Below, in pieces: positions 10,301 to 18,229 of a stretch of 53,367 nt of DNA. The position numbers and the translations under genes were made by a program. The DNA is taken from NCBI GenBank assembly GCA_016125285.1, contig WGMA01000081.1:1-53367 (forward strand), in the 5' to 3' direction. The notes under the pieces were generated by a model. The model had not been told where the DNA came from. It saw only the letters and a list, made by a program, of their open reading frames with translations, and did no database searches. The DNA is from Phycisphaera sp. GTDB lineage: Bacteria > Planctomycetota > Phycisphaerae > Phycisphaerales > Zrk34. Position 1 is the first letter of the stretch. Every line of letters starts with the position of its first letter.

Positions 10301-10402
10301 GTGATGCAGATGAAGATCAGCTACGACGTCGACGCCGCCGACGGCGAACTGATCAACGGCGCGATCTACAACACGATCCACAAGCTGGGTCCCGCGAAGT
10401 AA
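7307..10402 (+). CDS. Secreted ThuA-domain / beta-propeller protein
   Basis: Exported protein of 1031 residues with a signal peptide (VWIALVTLASAAVEPGAAA). The start is ATG 7307, with GGAGGA at 7295-7300. The ThuA-like flavodoxin-type domain covers ~35-260 (IVLIAGHTDHPPGTHEH at the start and an HPLLKGDRL stretch). A middle region (~320-400) begins TDQNSVGLKTIAIRIG. Residues ~595-875 form a glucose/sorbosone-dehydrogenase-like propeller (PLGLKIVDGKVYVLGRD, GFRNPNGMSVSPTG). A beta-rich C-terminal domain follows. No haem motif is visible. Such multi-domain proteins are common beside DUF1080 genes in planctomycetes, and a role in extracellular sugar oxidation or breakdown is inferred. Domain boundaries are approximate. 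Confidence 0.85.
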   Translation: MHQLRAAATVWIALVTLASAAVEPGAAAPKKAGDAPKIVLIAGHTDHPPGTHEHRRGMDLFAYALKRFKREATVEVYDNGWPDKPDTLDDADTIVFFTDGSNEKNPLGHPLLKGDRLDVLEKQMKRGCGLVLLHYANIMPTDPMGKKMLDWVGGYFDFESGPEQNGKKWWSAISTCESDVTPASPQHPILSGVKPFKIKDEWYYNLRFTGTESRNDPTQDPRVTPIFNVAIPGAGNPQTVAWAVQRTAEQGGGRGFAFTGGHFHANWRDPELFRTMLNAVVWTAGMKVPAEGVKPQYSQWENPPRWAQMDVGPFLTHTLDPRTDQNSVGLKTIAIRIGDKGEAAMAYDTDMMRLISGWRGEFIEYNNGRGALLGFHRAGATSAFSTPVTPGWSSPDGGMDNPAGHRWGPLPTDWLRYDGLYTHGDRITLSYTVGAARVLEAPWYESSSGTGAFVRNLDLSGVTKPMTTLITFPAGGQGDTKTINGVEMQMIVDGANVTAVAIKRGGASTQAVDGWLRRDDRRVTLNIPADQRDVQVKVFIWNGPVQQLGKFTSLVKASPFAEPLEPLTKPGPTRWGEPLVTKGVVGKGEGAYLIDTITPPFDNPWHALLHFGGFDFFDNGDAAICTMEGDVWIVSGIDGDLDKLTWKRYATGMFYPLGLKIVDGKVYVLGRDQITRLHDRDGDGEADWYENFCNLFQNANYTHGYATCLETDPQGNFYFVSCASQTPHGGTLLKVTPDGRSIEVLATGFRNPNGMSVSPTGVITEADQQGTWVPASRIDVLERGGFYGYVPSSKRKEDPTTYDGPLCWIPHGVDNSCGGQTWVTGGKWGAFDGHMIHLSYGKCTAFVVLDETVDGARQGGVVQLPGTYASGVMRARFNPRDGQLYVCGLQGWQTSGPMDGCFQRLRYTGEKVYMPNALHVHANGVSISFTQPLDKEVALDPESWAIEQWQYRWTKNYGSPEFSVAEPDKQAHDPVAIKSVKLSADGRTVFLEAPDIKPVMQMKISYDVDAADGELINGAIYNTIHKLGPAK

Positions 10403-10408
10403 CGACCG

Positions 10409-10681
10409 TCATTCGGTCGGCTCCTCGGCGTCGTCCGGAAAGTCCGGCCACTCGTACTCGATGGGCTCGTCCCGCCACTCGGTCAGCAGGGCGTGCGCGC
10501 GTTCGAGGTCGGACGGGCGCACGAGCAGCTGCACTACGCCCGGCGCCTCGGCGCGAAGCCCGGCCGTCATTTCACCAACCATGAACGCCTGAATGTCGTG
10601 CGCAGCGAGGTGTGCGACCAGTATGCCCGCTTCCATCTCGTTCGGGGCGGTCGTCAGGTCGACGGGGTCATCTTGCGACAT
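10409..10681 (-). CDS. Small DUF2007-type protein
   Basis: A cytoplasmic protein of 90 residues. ATG 10681 (MSQDDPVDLTTAPNEMEAGILVAHLA) gives the compact DUF2007 fold, in which a short alpha/beta domain recognises position-specific residues around the MEAGILVAHL helix; it ends in an acidic tail. The frame is open further upstream, but that part looks non-coding. DUF2007 proteins are called putative signal-transducing proteins; no activity is established. The gene converges on the propeller gene with a 6-bp gap, and a short hairpin (10403-10419) spans both stops. Confidence 0.7.
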   Translation of the reverse strand: MSQDDPVDLTTAPNEMEAGILVAHLAAHDIQAFMVGEMTAGLRAEAPGVVQLLVRPSDLERAHALLTEWRDEPIEYEWPDFPDDAEEPTE

Positions 10682-10854
10682 CGGTAGCTCTCTGTACGGG
10701 TATCCGCATTGTCGGTCGGGTGATGGCTGGGGGCAAGTGGTCCGATACCTTCGCGCGCATTTGTTCAAGCGGCGCGGGCCGCGCGGACGAAGAAATCGGT
10801 GTTGCGCCTGCCTTATCACCCGGAAGCGGATTCCGGGGCGCGGAGTCACGGAAG

Positions 10855-11496
10855 ATGCATACGCTGCCCGTATTAACCGACGAACTGCTGGAAATGCTCG
10901 AGGACATCGCGCGCCAGTTCGACGAGTTGGGCGAAGAGATCGTCTACACGCTGATCGACCCCGAAGAGCTGGACGAACTCCGCGAGGCGTGGGACGGCAC
11001 GCCGGGCTGCTACCGCAATCACCTGTCGGTGCTCCGCCGTCGGCGCCAGCTGACCGACGACGCCGACTTCGACGACCGCCTGACGCGCCGCTACGCCAAG
11101 TCGCACCTCAACCCGCTGACGCTGACACGCTGTCAGCACCTGTTGGCGGACGGTCATTACCTGTATCGCTGCGACAACGAAGAGATCGGTGAGTTGGAGG
11201 ACACGTTCAGCGCCTGGACGCGCGAGCAGGTTCAGGCCGCACGGGAAGCGTGTCTCCGGCGCATCGCCGAAGAACTCGCCGCCGAAGACGCCGTGAGCGA
11301 CGACGCGGCCGAAACCAAGGCGAAGCCGCCGGTGCGACTGCCCGATCGCATGCCGCTGAACCCCAACTACAAGAACCCCGGCTACAAGCCCTCCAAGGCC
11401 AAGGCGAACAAGAAGATCCGCATCGCCAAGAGCAAGGCCAACGCCAAGCCGAAGCCGAAGCCGCGGGCCAAAGCAAACGCCCCGGCCAGGGGTTGA
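10855..11496 (+). CDS. Unrecognised protein with basic Lys/Ala/Pro tail
   Basis: Not recognised. Starting at ATG 10855 (MHTLPVLTDELLEMLED) it has 213 residues. Residues 1-145 are acidic and mostly helical, with HLNPLTLTRCQHLLADGHY and two conserved-looking cysteines. From about 150 to the end the sequence becomes a basic, disordered KAKANKKIRIAKSKANA-type tail of the kind seen on nucleic-acid-binding proteins. An earlier ATG in frame (10723) is possible but has no ribosome site. A strong terminator follows. RNA or DNA binding through the tail is inference from composition only. Confidence 0.6.
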   Translation: MHTLPVLTDELLEMLEDIARQFDELGEEIVYTLIDPEELDELREAWDGTPGCYRNHLSVLRRRRQLTDDADFDDRLTRRYAKSHLNPLTLTRCQHLLADGHYLYRCDNEEIGELEDTFSAWTREQVQAAREACLRRIAEELAAEDAVSDDAAETKAKPPVRLPDRMPLNPNYKNPGYKPSKAKANKKIRIAKSKANAKPKPKPRAKANAPARG

Positions 11497-11548
11497 ATGA
11501 ATCATCACCGTCGAGCAGTTTTCGTTGCTCCGGCCGAGACGCGATGCC

Positions 11549-11582
11549 ACCCCGTTGCGACGCCGCAGCGGGGTATTTTTTT
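11549..11582 (+). terminator. Rho-independent terminator
   Basis: A 10-bp stem (11549-11558 with 11565-11574, one G-T pair, 6-nt loop) is followed by ATTTTTTT. It ends transcription of the gene that stops at 11496 and insulates the TonB operon downstream. Confidence 0.88.
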
Positions 11583-11636
11583 GAATCTCGTGTCGTTCGA
11601 GGCGGTTGCGACGGTGTGCAAACCGTGCCCACCGAA

Positions 11637-11664
11637 TTGTGAGCGATTCCGCCAGCGATATAAT
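11637..11664 (+). promoter_or_regulatory. Candidate sigma-70-type promoter of the TonB operon
   Basis: TTGTGA (11637-11642), a 16-bp spacer and a perfect TATAAT (11659-11664) lie between the preceding terminator and the ATG at 11720. It is the best promoter match in this part of the window. Confidence 0.6.
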
Positions 11665-11719
11665 GCGTCGCTCGTGCCGATGGCTCGTTTCGCGGTCGGG
11701 CGACCACAGAGATCCGACC

Positions 11720-12538
11720 ATGTTCACTGCGGTCACACATCCTTGGGCACGCGTATCGATCACGCTGGTGTTGTGCCTCGCGACCGGCGTGGCGCGCGCC
11801 GACGAGGCGGCCGACGTGGCGCGCCGCATCGAGCAGGCCGTGCGTGAGCTGCACGCGCTGCGCGAGCAGCGTGCCGCCGCGGCCGAACGGCATCGCGACG
11901 CGACCGCCGAGCTGGATCGGCAGATCGATCGGCTCCAGCAGGACGTCGACCGCGTGCGCGAGCGCGTGGTCAAGGCGCGTGACGAGGTCCGCACGCTTGA
12001 GCGTCACAAGACCGACACGCAGGTGGCGACCGCGGCGATCAAGTCGCGGATTGACCGCGTGGCCGGAGCGGTTGAACCGGCGGCGACGTCGGTCGACGGG
12101 CGCATCACCGCGGGCATCCCGTTCGAACGCGACACGCGTTCGGCGCGTGCGAAGGAAGCGACGACGGGGTTGGGCGCGGAGGATCGCGCGCTGCGCGCCC
12201 GCGCAGTGGCCGGCTACTTCACGCTCATCGCTGACGAGTTGAAGTACGGCAACACGGTCGCGTTGTGGAACGACGAGGTGCTGCTCGACGGCGGCGCCCG
12301 CAAGCTCAACGCGTATCACATCCGACTTGGCCTCGTCACGCAGGCGTTTGTCTCCGAGGACCGCACGACGGTTGGTCTGTACGATCGCGCCGCGGCCGAC
12401 GGTTGGAATACATCGCTCGACGCGCCGCAGCGCCAGTCCGTGATCGACGCGCTGGAGATCATGCAGGCGCAGCGCCCGCCGCGTCTGATCGCCGTGCCGA
12501 TGTCCGCCGCGGAGCCGTCGGCGGGGGTGTCGAAATGA
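11720..12538 (+). CDS. DUF3450 periplasmic coiled-coil protein of the TonB operon
   Basis: Exported protein of 272 residues, first gene of a five-gene unit. ATG 11720 gives a signal peptide (VSITLVLCLATGVARAD). It is followed by a long heptad-rich helix (~30-130: ELHALREQRAAAAERH...RLQQDVDRVRERV) and a C-terminal domain with NAYHIRLGLVTQAFVS and an end ARPPRLIAVPM-like, the DUF3450 pattern. DUF3450 genes stand next to ttpC/exbB-exbD-tonB in marine gammaproteobacteria, where TtpC is required for TonB2 function. The role is taken to be a periplasmic partner of the motor complex. The stop overlaps the next start (ATGA). Confidence 0.8.
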   Translation: MFTAVTHPWARVSITLVLCLATGVARADEAADVARRIEQAVRELHALREQRAAAAERHRDATAELDRQIDRLQQDVDRVRERVVKARDEVRTLERHKTDTQVATAAIKSRIDRVAGAVEPAATSVDGRITAGIPFERDTRSARAKEATTGLGAEDRALRARAVAGYFTLIADELKYGNTVALWNDEVLLDGGARKLNAYHIRLGLVTQAFVSEDRTTVGLYDRAAADGWNTSLDAPQRQSVIDALEIMQAQRPPRLIAVPMSAAEPSAGVSK

Positions 12539-14055
12539 CGGGGCCGCACGCGGAACGCCTGAGCCGCTGGCTATGCGTGTGCGCGGTGACTTTGACCGCG
12601 TGCGCGGTGAATTGTTCCGCACAAGACGCGCCCGCCGCGGCGCCCGCCACAAAGGCCGTCGATGTCGATACGCTCAAGGCGAAGCTGGCCGCGCTCGAAG
12701 CCGAGGTGAACGCGGAGAAGGCCGCGGTCGCCGAAGCCGAAGACCTCGCCGCCAGGGAAATGCAGGCCCTCCAGCAGCGGCGCAGCAAGCTAGCCGACGA
12801 GGCGGTCACGCTCCAGACGGAGGTGCTCACGCTGCAGCGCCAACGCGGTGAGCTGGCCGACGAGATCCGCACGGCCGACCCGTCGCTCGCCGAACTGACG
12901 AAGGCGGATCAGGCGATGCGCGCCGCCGGGTCGGCGCTCGCCGAGCGTCTGCGGATCTACCTCCGCGAGGTTCCGGCGCATGACGAGACGCGTGCGACGC
13001 TCACGAAGCTGCTTGATGCGTGCGGCGGCGATAGGGCGCCGGAGGCGGACGCCGCGCTCGGGCGGGTCGCGACGATCGGCGCGGAGGTGATCGACGAGGC
13101 GTCGACATTGCGGGCCCGCGACACGCAGGTGTGGATCGCCGATGGCACGAAGCAGCCGGTGACGCTGCTGACCGCCGGGCACGTCGCGTTCGCCTATCGC
13201 ACGGGCGACGGTCGCATCGGGCTGGCGCTGAACAGCCCGGCCGACGCGTCGGGCTACCGCTGGACCGAGACCTTGTCGCCCGAGCAGGCGTCGCTCGTCG
13301 CGTCGGCGATCGACGCGACGCTCGCACACGCTGCCGGGGTGATGACGCCGATGGACGTGAGCGGGCAGCTGCGCCCGGACAGCGTGCGGTCGAAGCAGTC
13401 GATGCGCGAGTGGTTCGAGTCGGGCGGGCCGATCATGTACGCGCTGGCGGGTGTGGCGGCGCTGGCGGTGCTGCTGATCCTCGAGCGGGCGTTGGTGTTG
13501 TACCTGGCCAACGGCACGAACCGCGGTCTGGTCATGCGGGTGATGCGCGCCGCGCGCGAGCGGCGGATCGAGGACGCGGTCTCGGCCAGCCGGGCGGGTC
13601 GCGGCGCGGTCGCTCGGACGCTCGCCGCGTGCCTCCAGCGACACGACCGCGACCTGCACGCGATGGAAGACAGCGTGCAGGAACAGCTGCTGCACGAGAT
13701 GCCGCGCCTCGAGCGGTTCCTCGGCGGCATCGCGATCCTCGCCGCGGTCGCGCCGCTGCTGGGCCTGCTCGGCACGGTGACCGGCATCATCCAGACGTTC
13801 GGCGTGATCCGCGCGTTCGGCAACGCGAACCCGGGCGCGATGGCCGGCGGCATCTCCGAGGCGCTGGTCACCACGGCCGCGGGCCTGATGATCGCCATCC
13901 CGATCCTGCTGCTGCACGGCGTGCTGCGCGGGCGGGTCGATCGCATCATCGCCGACGCCGAGAAGCACGCCGCGACGCTGCTCAACGTCGTCGCCCACGA
14001 CCGCGCATCCGACGAACCGACGGATGGCCTCGACACCGATACGGAGGTGAGCTGA
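12535..14055 (+). CDS. ttpC: TtpC-like ExbB: periplasmic DUF3450-like region fused to a MotA/TolQ/ExbB channel
   Basis: Inner-membrane proton channel subunit of 506 residues, about twice the size of plain ExbB. An N-terminal signal segment is followed by a coiled coil (~40-125). A beta-rich piece (TLLTAGHVAFAYRTGDGRIG and SLVASAIDATLA) resembles the end of the preceding DUF3450 protein. Then comes the ExbB core: a first membrane helix (IMYALAGVAALAVLLILER), and the conserved pair LGGIAILAAVAPLLGLLGTV and GGISEALVTTAAGLMIAIP. This is the TtpC architecture known from Vibrio TonB2 clusters, but no separate ExbB2 gene follows, so this protein probably serves both purposes. Translation is coupled to the upstream gene through ATGA. 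Confidence 0.85.
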   Translation: MTGPHAERLSRWLCVCAVTLTACAVNCSAQDAPAAAPATKAVDVDTLKAKLAALEAEVNAEKAAVAEAEDLAAREMQALQQRRSKLADEAVTLQTEVLTLQRQRGELADEIRTADPSLAELTKADQAMRAAGSALAERLRIYLREVPAHDETRATLTKLLDACGGDRAPEADAALGRVATIGAEVIDEASTLRARDTQVWIADGTKQPVTLLTAGHVAFAYRTGDGRIGLALNSPADASGYRWTETLSPEQASLVASAIDATLAHAAGVMTPMDVSGQLRPDSVRSKQSMREWFESGGPIMYALAGVAALAVLLILERALVLYLANGTNRGLVMRVMRAARERRIEDAVSASRAGRGAVARTLAACLQRHDRDLHAMEDSVQEQLLHEMPRLERFLGGIAILAAVAPLLGLLGTVTGIIQTFGVIRAFGNANPGAMAGGISEALVTTAAGLMIAIPILLLHGVLRGRVDRIIADAEKHAATLLNVVAHDRASDEPTDGLDTDTEVS

Positions 14056-14057
14056 AC

Positions 14058-14471
14058 GTGTTCCGCTCCGTGAGACAACGCGACCGGCAGGGCGCCGACG
14101 CGGGCGTCGACATGGCGCCGCTGATCGACGTGGTGTTCATCCTGCTGATCTTCTTTCTTGTCACCGCGACGTTCGTGCACGACTCGGGGCTGACGGTGAC
14201 GCGGCCCGACGCGGTCGCTGCGTCCGTGGTCGAGTCCGCGGCGTTGCGCGTCGAACTCGACGCCGCCGGGGCGATGAGCATCGACAGGCGGGCGGTCGAC
14301 GTGTCGGAGCTGCGGACGAGGGTGATCGCGTTCCTCGCGGCGAACCCGCGCGGCGCGATCGTCGTCGTGCCCGAGCGGACGACCCCGGCGGATCGGCTGG
14401 TCACGGCGATCGATACGGCGACCGCCGCGGGCGCGAAGGACGTGGCGATCGCCACGCGGATGGTGCGATGA
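14058..14471 (+). CDS. exbD: ExbD/TolR biopolymer transport protein
   Basis: Motor subunit of 137 residues. The start GTG 14058 is preceded by GGAGG at 14043-14047. The single membrane helix starts with the proton-carrying aspartate in MAPLIDVVFILLIFFLV, the diagnostic ExbD/TolR motif. The periplasmic domain ends with the TTPADRLVTAIDTATAAGAK helix and a short strand. It follows ttpC by 2 bases and precedes tonB by 1 base. Confidence 0.93.
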   Translation: MFRSVRQRDRQGADAGVDMAPLIDVVFILLIFFLVTATFVHDSGLTVTRPDAVAASVVESAALRVELDAAGAMSIDRRAVDVSELRTRVIAFLAANPRGAIVVVPERTTPADRLVTAIDTATAAGAKDVAIATRMVR

Positions 14472-14472
14472 C

Positions 14473-15186
14473 ATGAGCGACACGCGTCACAGGATGAAGC
14501 GCGCGACGCACGTGCTGGCGGCGGTGGTGGTCGCGTTGGTGATCAACGCGATGCTGTTCGTCACGCTCGAGTCGCTGAACCGCGCGGCCAACGCGGAAGG
14601 GGTGCGACGCGCGGAGCTGACCGTGGTGCGCCTGATGCCGCCGCAGTTGTCCGCGCCGCGGCCGCCCGAGCCGCCGAAGCCGAAACCGTCGAAGCCCGAG
14701 CCGATGGAGGTCTCGCTCGACGTGCGTTTCGAGCCGACGCAGGCCGACGTGTCGGAGGTAGCACAGACGCCGCTCGACGTGTCGCCGCCGACGGTCGCGC
14801 CCGTGCGCGTGGCGGTGGCGCGTCCGTCGATCGCGCCGCCGGCGCCGGTAGAGGCGGCCCCCGCGCCGCGGCCGACAGCGCCGAGCGCGCCGCGGAACGC
14901 GGAGGACATCGATCAGCCGCCGAGCGAACTGGCGACGCCCGACATCCAGTACCCGCGCGCGGCGCTTCGTCGACGACAGTCGGGATCGGTCACGCTGCGC
15001 CTGCTGATCAACGAGCGCGGCCGCGTCGAGGACATGCGCGTGGTGAACGTCGTGGGGTCGGACGCGTTCCGTGACGCGGTGACGCGCAACATGTCGGCCT
15101 GGCGGTTCACCGTGCCGAAGGACGACGGCGTGCCGGTGAAGGTGTGGGCGACGAAAACGATCACGTTTGAGCCGAGGGCGGAATGA
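14473..15186 (+). CDS. tonB: TonB energy-transducing protein
   Basis: TonB spans the periplasm and passes energy from the ExbBD motor to outer-membrane receptors. The 237-residue protein has one N-terminal membrane helix (VLAAVVVALVINAMLFVTL), a Pro/Lys/Glu-rich spacer (~55-145, with PKPKPSKPEP) and a complete C-terminal TonB domain (IQYPRAALRRRQSGSVTLRL, RVVNVVGSDAFRDAV, W171-F type end). No TonB-dependent receptor gene is present in the window. The start of the next gene overlaps the stop by 4 bases. Confidence 0.92.
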   Translation: MSDTRHRMKRATHVLAAVVVALVINAMLFVTLESLNRAANAEGVRRAELTVVRLMPPQLSAPRPPEPPKPKPSKPEPMEVSLDVRFEPTQADVSEVAQTPLDVSPPTVAPVRVAVARPSIAPPAPVEAAPAPRPTAPSAPRNAEDIDQPPSELATPDIQYPRAALRRRQSGSVTLRLLINERGRVEDMRVVNVVGSDAFRDAVTRNMSAWRFTVPKDDGVPVKVWATKTITFEPRAE

Positions 15187-16439
15187 TGCGCGAGCGACGT
15201 CTGACAGATCGGCTGGCGGTGCTTGCGGCCTGGCTGTTGTCGTCCGCATGTGTGTACGCCGCGCCGCCCATCGCGGGCACGCCGCACAAGGGCAACACGG
15301 CGGAGGCGCCGGCCGCGCCCGCGGTGGCGTCGCCCTTCACGCCCGAGCAGGCGGACACGCTGACGCAGGCGAACGCGGCGTTCGAGCGGGGCGCGTACGC
15401 CCAGGCGTTAACGCTGCTGCGGAAGCTGCGCGACGATCGGCCGGACTTCGTCGACGTGCATCGCCTGATGGGGCACTGCTACTACGAGCTCGGCCGCATC
15501 GACGAGGCGCGTGCGGCGATGATCGAATCGATCACGCGCGGCCGGGCCACCGCCGACGTGCTGCAGCGGCTCGTGCAGATCGACCGCGAGGCGGATCGCC
15601 CGCTCGCCGAGCTCGGATCGCTGCGCATGCTCATGTTGATTCAGCCGGACGATCGCCAGACACAGATGCTCTACGCGGACGCGCTGACGCGCGCCGGCGC
15701 GATCGATGAGGCGGCGGGGGCGTTCGAGCGGATCATCGCGGCGGATCCTTTGAACACCGACGCTCGCGTGCGTCTGGGCAATCTACAGATGCAGCGCGGC
15801 GAGCGGCGTCAGGCGGCGGCGGTGTTCGCGACGGCGTATCGCCTTGGCGCCGAGTCGCCTCAGCTGGCGCAGACGATCGCGGAGCTGTGGGTGTCGTTCG
15901 GCGACGCACGGCAGGCGCTGGCGTGGTACGACAAGGCGGCTTCGCTCACCGAGCCGCTGTCGGCGCGTCGGCAGCTCAGGCGGGCCGAGCTGCTCATCGA
16001 GGTCGGTGACATCGATCAGGCGATCAAGCTGGCGACGCCGATCGCGAACGCGGGTGACAAGGAGCTCGCAGCGAAGGCCGCGACGCTGCTGGGCCGCGCG
16101 GCGATCGTACGCGGGCAGCCCGACGAGGCGATGGCGCAGTGGCGCGTCGCGATCGACAAGGGCGTCGACGATCCGCAGGTGCTGGCGTATGTCGGCGGGC
16201 AGTGCTTCAACGCCAAGCGATACGACGACGCGGCCCGCTACCTCGGCCGGTACGTCGACAAGGGCGTCGCCAATCCGAGCATGCATCGCTTCCTGGTGAT
16301 CGCGCTGACACGCAGCGATCAGCGTGACGCGGCCCACGAGCGGCTGCGCGGGTACATCGAGCGATACGGTCTAGACGAGATCGCCGAGGACCTGATCCGT
16401 CAGTGGGGCGCGGCGGGCCACGCGAAGGGCGCGGAGTAG
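15183..16439 (+). CDS. Periplasmic TPR-repeat protein of the TonB operon
   Basis: Exported solenoid protein of 418 residues. The signal peptide is LAVLAAWLLSSACVYA. It is followed by at least eight tetratricopeptide repeats, for example ANAAFERGAYAQALTLLRKL, LMGHCYYELGRIDEAR and LYADALTRAGAIDEAAGAFE. A TPR gene also closes the comparable TtpC/TonB2 clusters of gammaproteobacteria, so its place here is part of the conserved order. A scaffold role at the periplasmic face of the TonB complex is inferred. The second in-frame ATG (15186) is an equally possible start. Confidence 0.85.
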   Translation: MMRERRLTDRLAVLAAWLLSSACVYAAPPIAGTPHKGNTAEAPAAPAVASPFTPEQADTLTQANAAFERGAYAQALTLLRKLRDDRPDFVDVHRLMGHCYYELGRIDEARAAMIESITRGRATADVLQRLVQIDREADRPLAELGSLRMLMLIQPDDRQTQMLYADALTRAGAIDEAAGAFERIIAADPLNTDARVRLGNLQMQRGERRQAAAVFATAYRLGAESPQLAQTIAELWVSFGDARQALAWYDKAASLTEPLSARRQLRRAELLIEVGDIDQAIKLATPIANAGDKELAAKAATLLGRAAIVRGQPDEAMAQWRVAIDKGVDDPQVLAYVGGQCFNAKRYDDAARYLGRYVDKGVANPSMHRFLVIALTRSDQRDAAHERLRGYIERYGLDEIAEDLIRQWGAAGHAKGAE

Positions 16440-16465
16440 TTCGTCACGCCCGACCGACGCGAGCG

Positions 16466-18148
16466 TCACGCCATCGGCAGCAGCCACGCCGCGATCATCG
16501 TCACGATCAGCCCGACGACGCCCATCAACGCCATCATCGTCGACGCGGTCTTGAGTGTTTCGCCCTCGGTCATGCCCGACATGCGGCCGATGATCCAGAA
16601 GCCCGAGTCGTTCATCCACGAGATGGGCTTGGACCCGCAGCCGATCGCCAGCGCGAGGTAGACGGGGTGGAAGCCGAGCGGTGCGGCCGCGGCGAGCGGC
16701 GCGACGACGCCGACCGCGGTGATCATCGCGACGGTCGCCGAGCCCTGCGCGATGCGCACGAGCGTGGTGATGCCGAACGCCAGCGGCAGCAGCAGCCACG
16801 CGGACGTGGACCCGTTCAGCATGTCGGCGAGGTAGCCGGCGATTCCCGTCTGCTTGAGCACGTGCCCGAACGCGCCGCCGGCCGCGGTCACGAGGATGAT
16901 CACGCCGCCGGACTCCAACGCGACCTGCACCGACTTCGACAGCTGCGCGGGCGGGATGTGCTTCTGCCGACCCAGCAGCCACAGCGAGACGACCGCCGCG
17001 ATCACCAGCGCAATGTTCTTGTTGCCGATGACGTCCATCGTCGGCAGCAGGTTCGCCGCCCACTCGGCGTCGAAGTTCTTCGCCATCAGCTTGAGGATGG
17101 TCGCTCCGGCGATGAGCACGACCGGCAGGACAATCGGCAGCAGCGACAGCCCGAGCGGAGGCAGCGTGGCCGGATCGCGGTGGGCCATGGCGTCGAGCTC
17201 GCTGGCGGTGAGCTCCGCCGACGCACGCAGCGGGATGTCCCAGCGGCGGTTCGCCCACTTCGCATAGACGTAGCCCGCTGTGACGGTGCACAGGCCGAGG
17301 CCCAGGCCGGCGAGCATCATCGCGCCGACGTCGACGCCGAGCTCCGCGGCGACAAACAGCGGCCCCGGCGTCGGGGGCACCAGCGAGTGCGCCATCGTCG
17401 CGCCTGCGACGATGCACAGGATGTACAGCACGTAGTTCCGCCCGGTGCGCAAGCGCATCGCCTTGCCCAGCGGCATCAGCAGGTAGAACACGGTGTCGAA
17501 GAACACGGGCACGCCGAGCGTGAAGCCGCTGATGAGGAAGGCGATGGGCGTCCGCGGCTCGCCGAGCAGCGACTGCACCGCGACGACGATCCGCTCCGCC
17601 GCGCCGCTTTCAAGCAGGCACTTGCCGATGATCGCCGCCATCGCGATCAGGATGCCGATGCTGACCGCCGTCTTGCCGAACCCGTCCGCGACACGATTGC
17701 CGATCGGCTCGTTGGCCTCGTCGTTCGCGGCAATGATCTGCGTGTGATGGATCACCCGGTCGCCGGGCTGAAGGATCACCTGGGCGCCGCCGTCGTGCAG
17801 GGTCACCGCGGTCAGCCCGCCGGCCTTGCCGACCTCGTCGAGCTCGGCATCCAGAACCGTCAGCGGCGGACCGCCCATCGGGTCGTCGCGGAGGACGTGC
17901 ACCCGGCCCGGGACGACCGACTGCTTCTTCCCGACGCGCAGCAGCGCCACGCCGTCGCCTTTATTGCTCACCTGCACGACCCTTAACGAGTCGGCGTTGA
18001 CGCCTTCGCGGTAGATCGCGTCTCGCGGCGTCAGCGCGGCGACGATCAACGCCCCGAGGATCAACGCCAGGAACGCGTGCAGCCGCAGCACGAGGATGCC
18101 GCCGACCACGACGATCATCCCGATCAGCAATATCACCAGGGGGTTCAC
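16466..18148 (-). CDS. GntP-family gluconate/sugar-acid permease with an inserted soluble segment
   Basis: Inner-membrane permease of 560 residues, about 110 longer than typical GntP. The core family features are clear: ALILGALIVAALTP near the start, GVPVFFDTVFYLLMPL, AHSLVPPTPGPLF, the RIAQGSATVAMITA motif and the SKPISWMNDSGFWI motif. Between membrane helices 2 and 3 (~residues 45-150) lies a soluble beta-rich insertion (RVVQVSNKGDGVALLRVGKK, HDGGAQVILQPGDRVI) not found in E. coli GntP-type transporters. The start GTG 18148 follows a weak GAGG. It is divergent from a sugar-acid dehydratase and an aldolase, so an aldonate is the likely substrate; which one cannot be told. Confidence 0.9.
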   Translation of the reverse strand: MNPLVILLIGMIVVVGGILVLRLHAFLALILGALIVAALTPRDAIYREGVNADSLRVVQVSNKGDGVALLRVGKKQSVVPGRVHVLRDDPMGGPPLTVLDAELDEVGKAGGLTAVTLHDGGAQVILQPGDRVIHHTQIIAANDEANEPIGNRVADGFGKTAVSIGILIAMAAIIGKCLLESGAAERIVVAVQSLLGEPRTPIAFLISGFTLGVPVFFDTVFYLLMPLGKAMRLRTGRNYVLYILCIVAGATMAHSLVPPTPGPLFVAAELGVDVGAMMLAGLGLGLCTVTAGYVYAKWANRRWDIPLRASAELTASELDAMAHRDPATLPPLGLSLLPIVLPVVLIAGATILKLMAKNFDAEWAANLLPTMDVIGNKNIALVIAAVVSLWLLGRQKHIPPAQLSKSVQVALESGGVIILVTAAGGAFGHVLKQTGIAGYLADMLNGSTSAWLLLPLAFGITTLVRIAQGSATVAMITAVGVVAPLAAAAPLGFHPVYLALAIGCGSKPISWMNDSGFWIIGRMSGMTEGETLKTASTMMALMGVVGLIVTMIAAWLLPMA

Positions 18149-18169
18149 CAGCGAGTGCCTCAATCCGCG

Positions 18170-18198
18170 TTGGTTGACGTAACGATCGCCCGTACAAT
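18170..18198 (+). promoter_or_regulatory. Candidate promoter of the dehydratase-aldolase genes
   Basis: TTGGTT (18170-18175), a 17-bp spacer and TACAAT (18193-18198) lie about 30 bases before ATG 18230, within the 81-bp divergent gap shared with the GntP gene. Confidence 0.5.
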
Positions 18199-18229
18199 AC
18201 CGGCCCGCCCCGACGAACGCGAGTGACTC

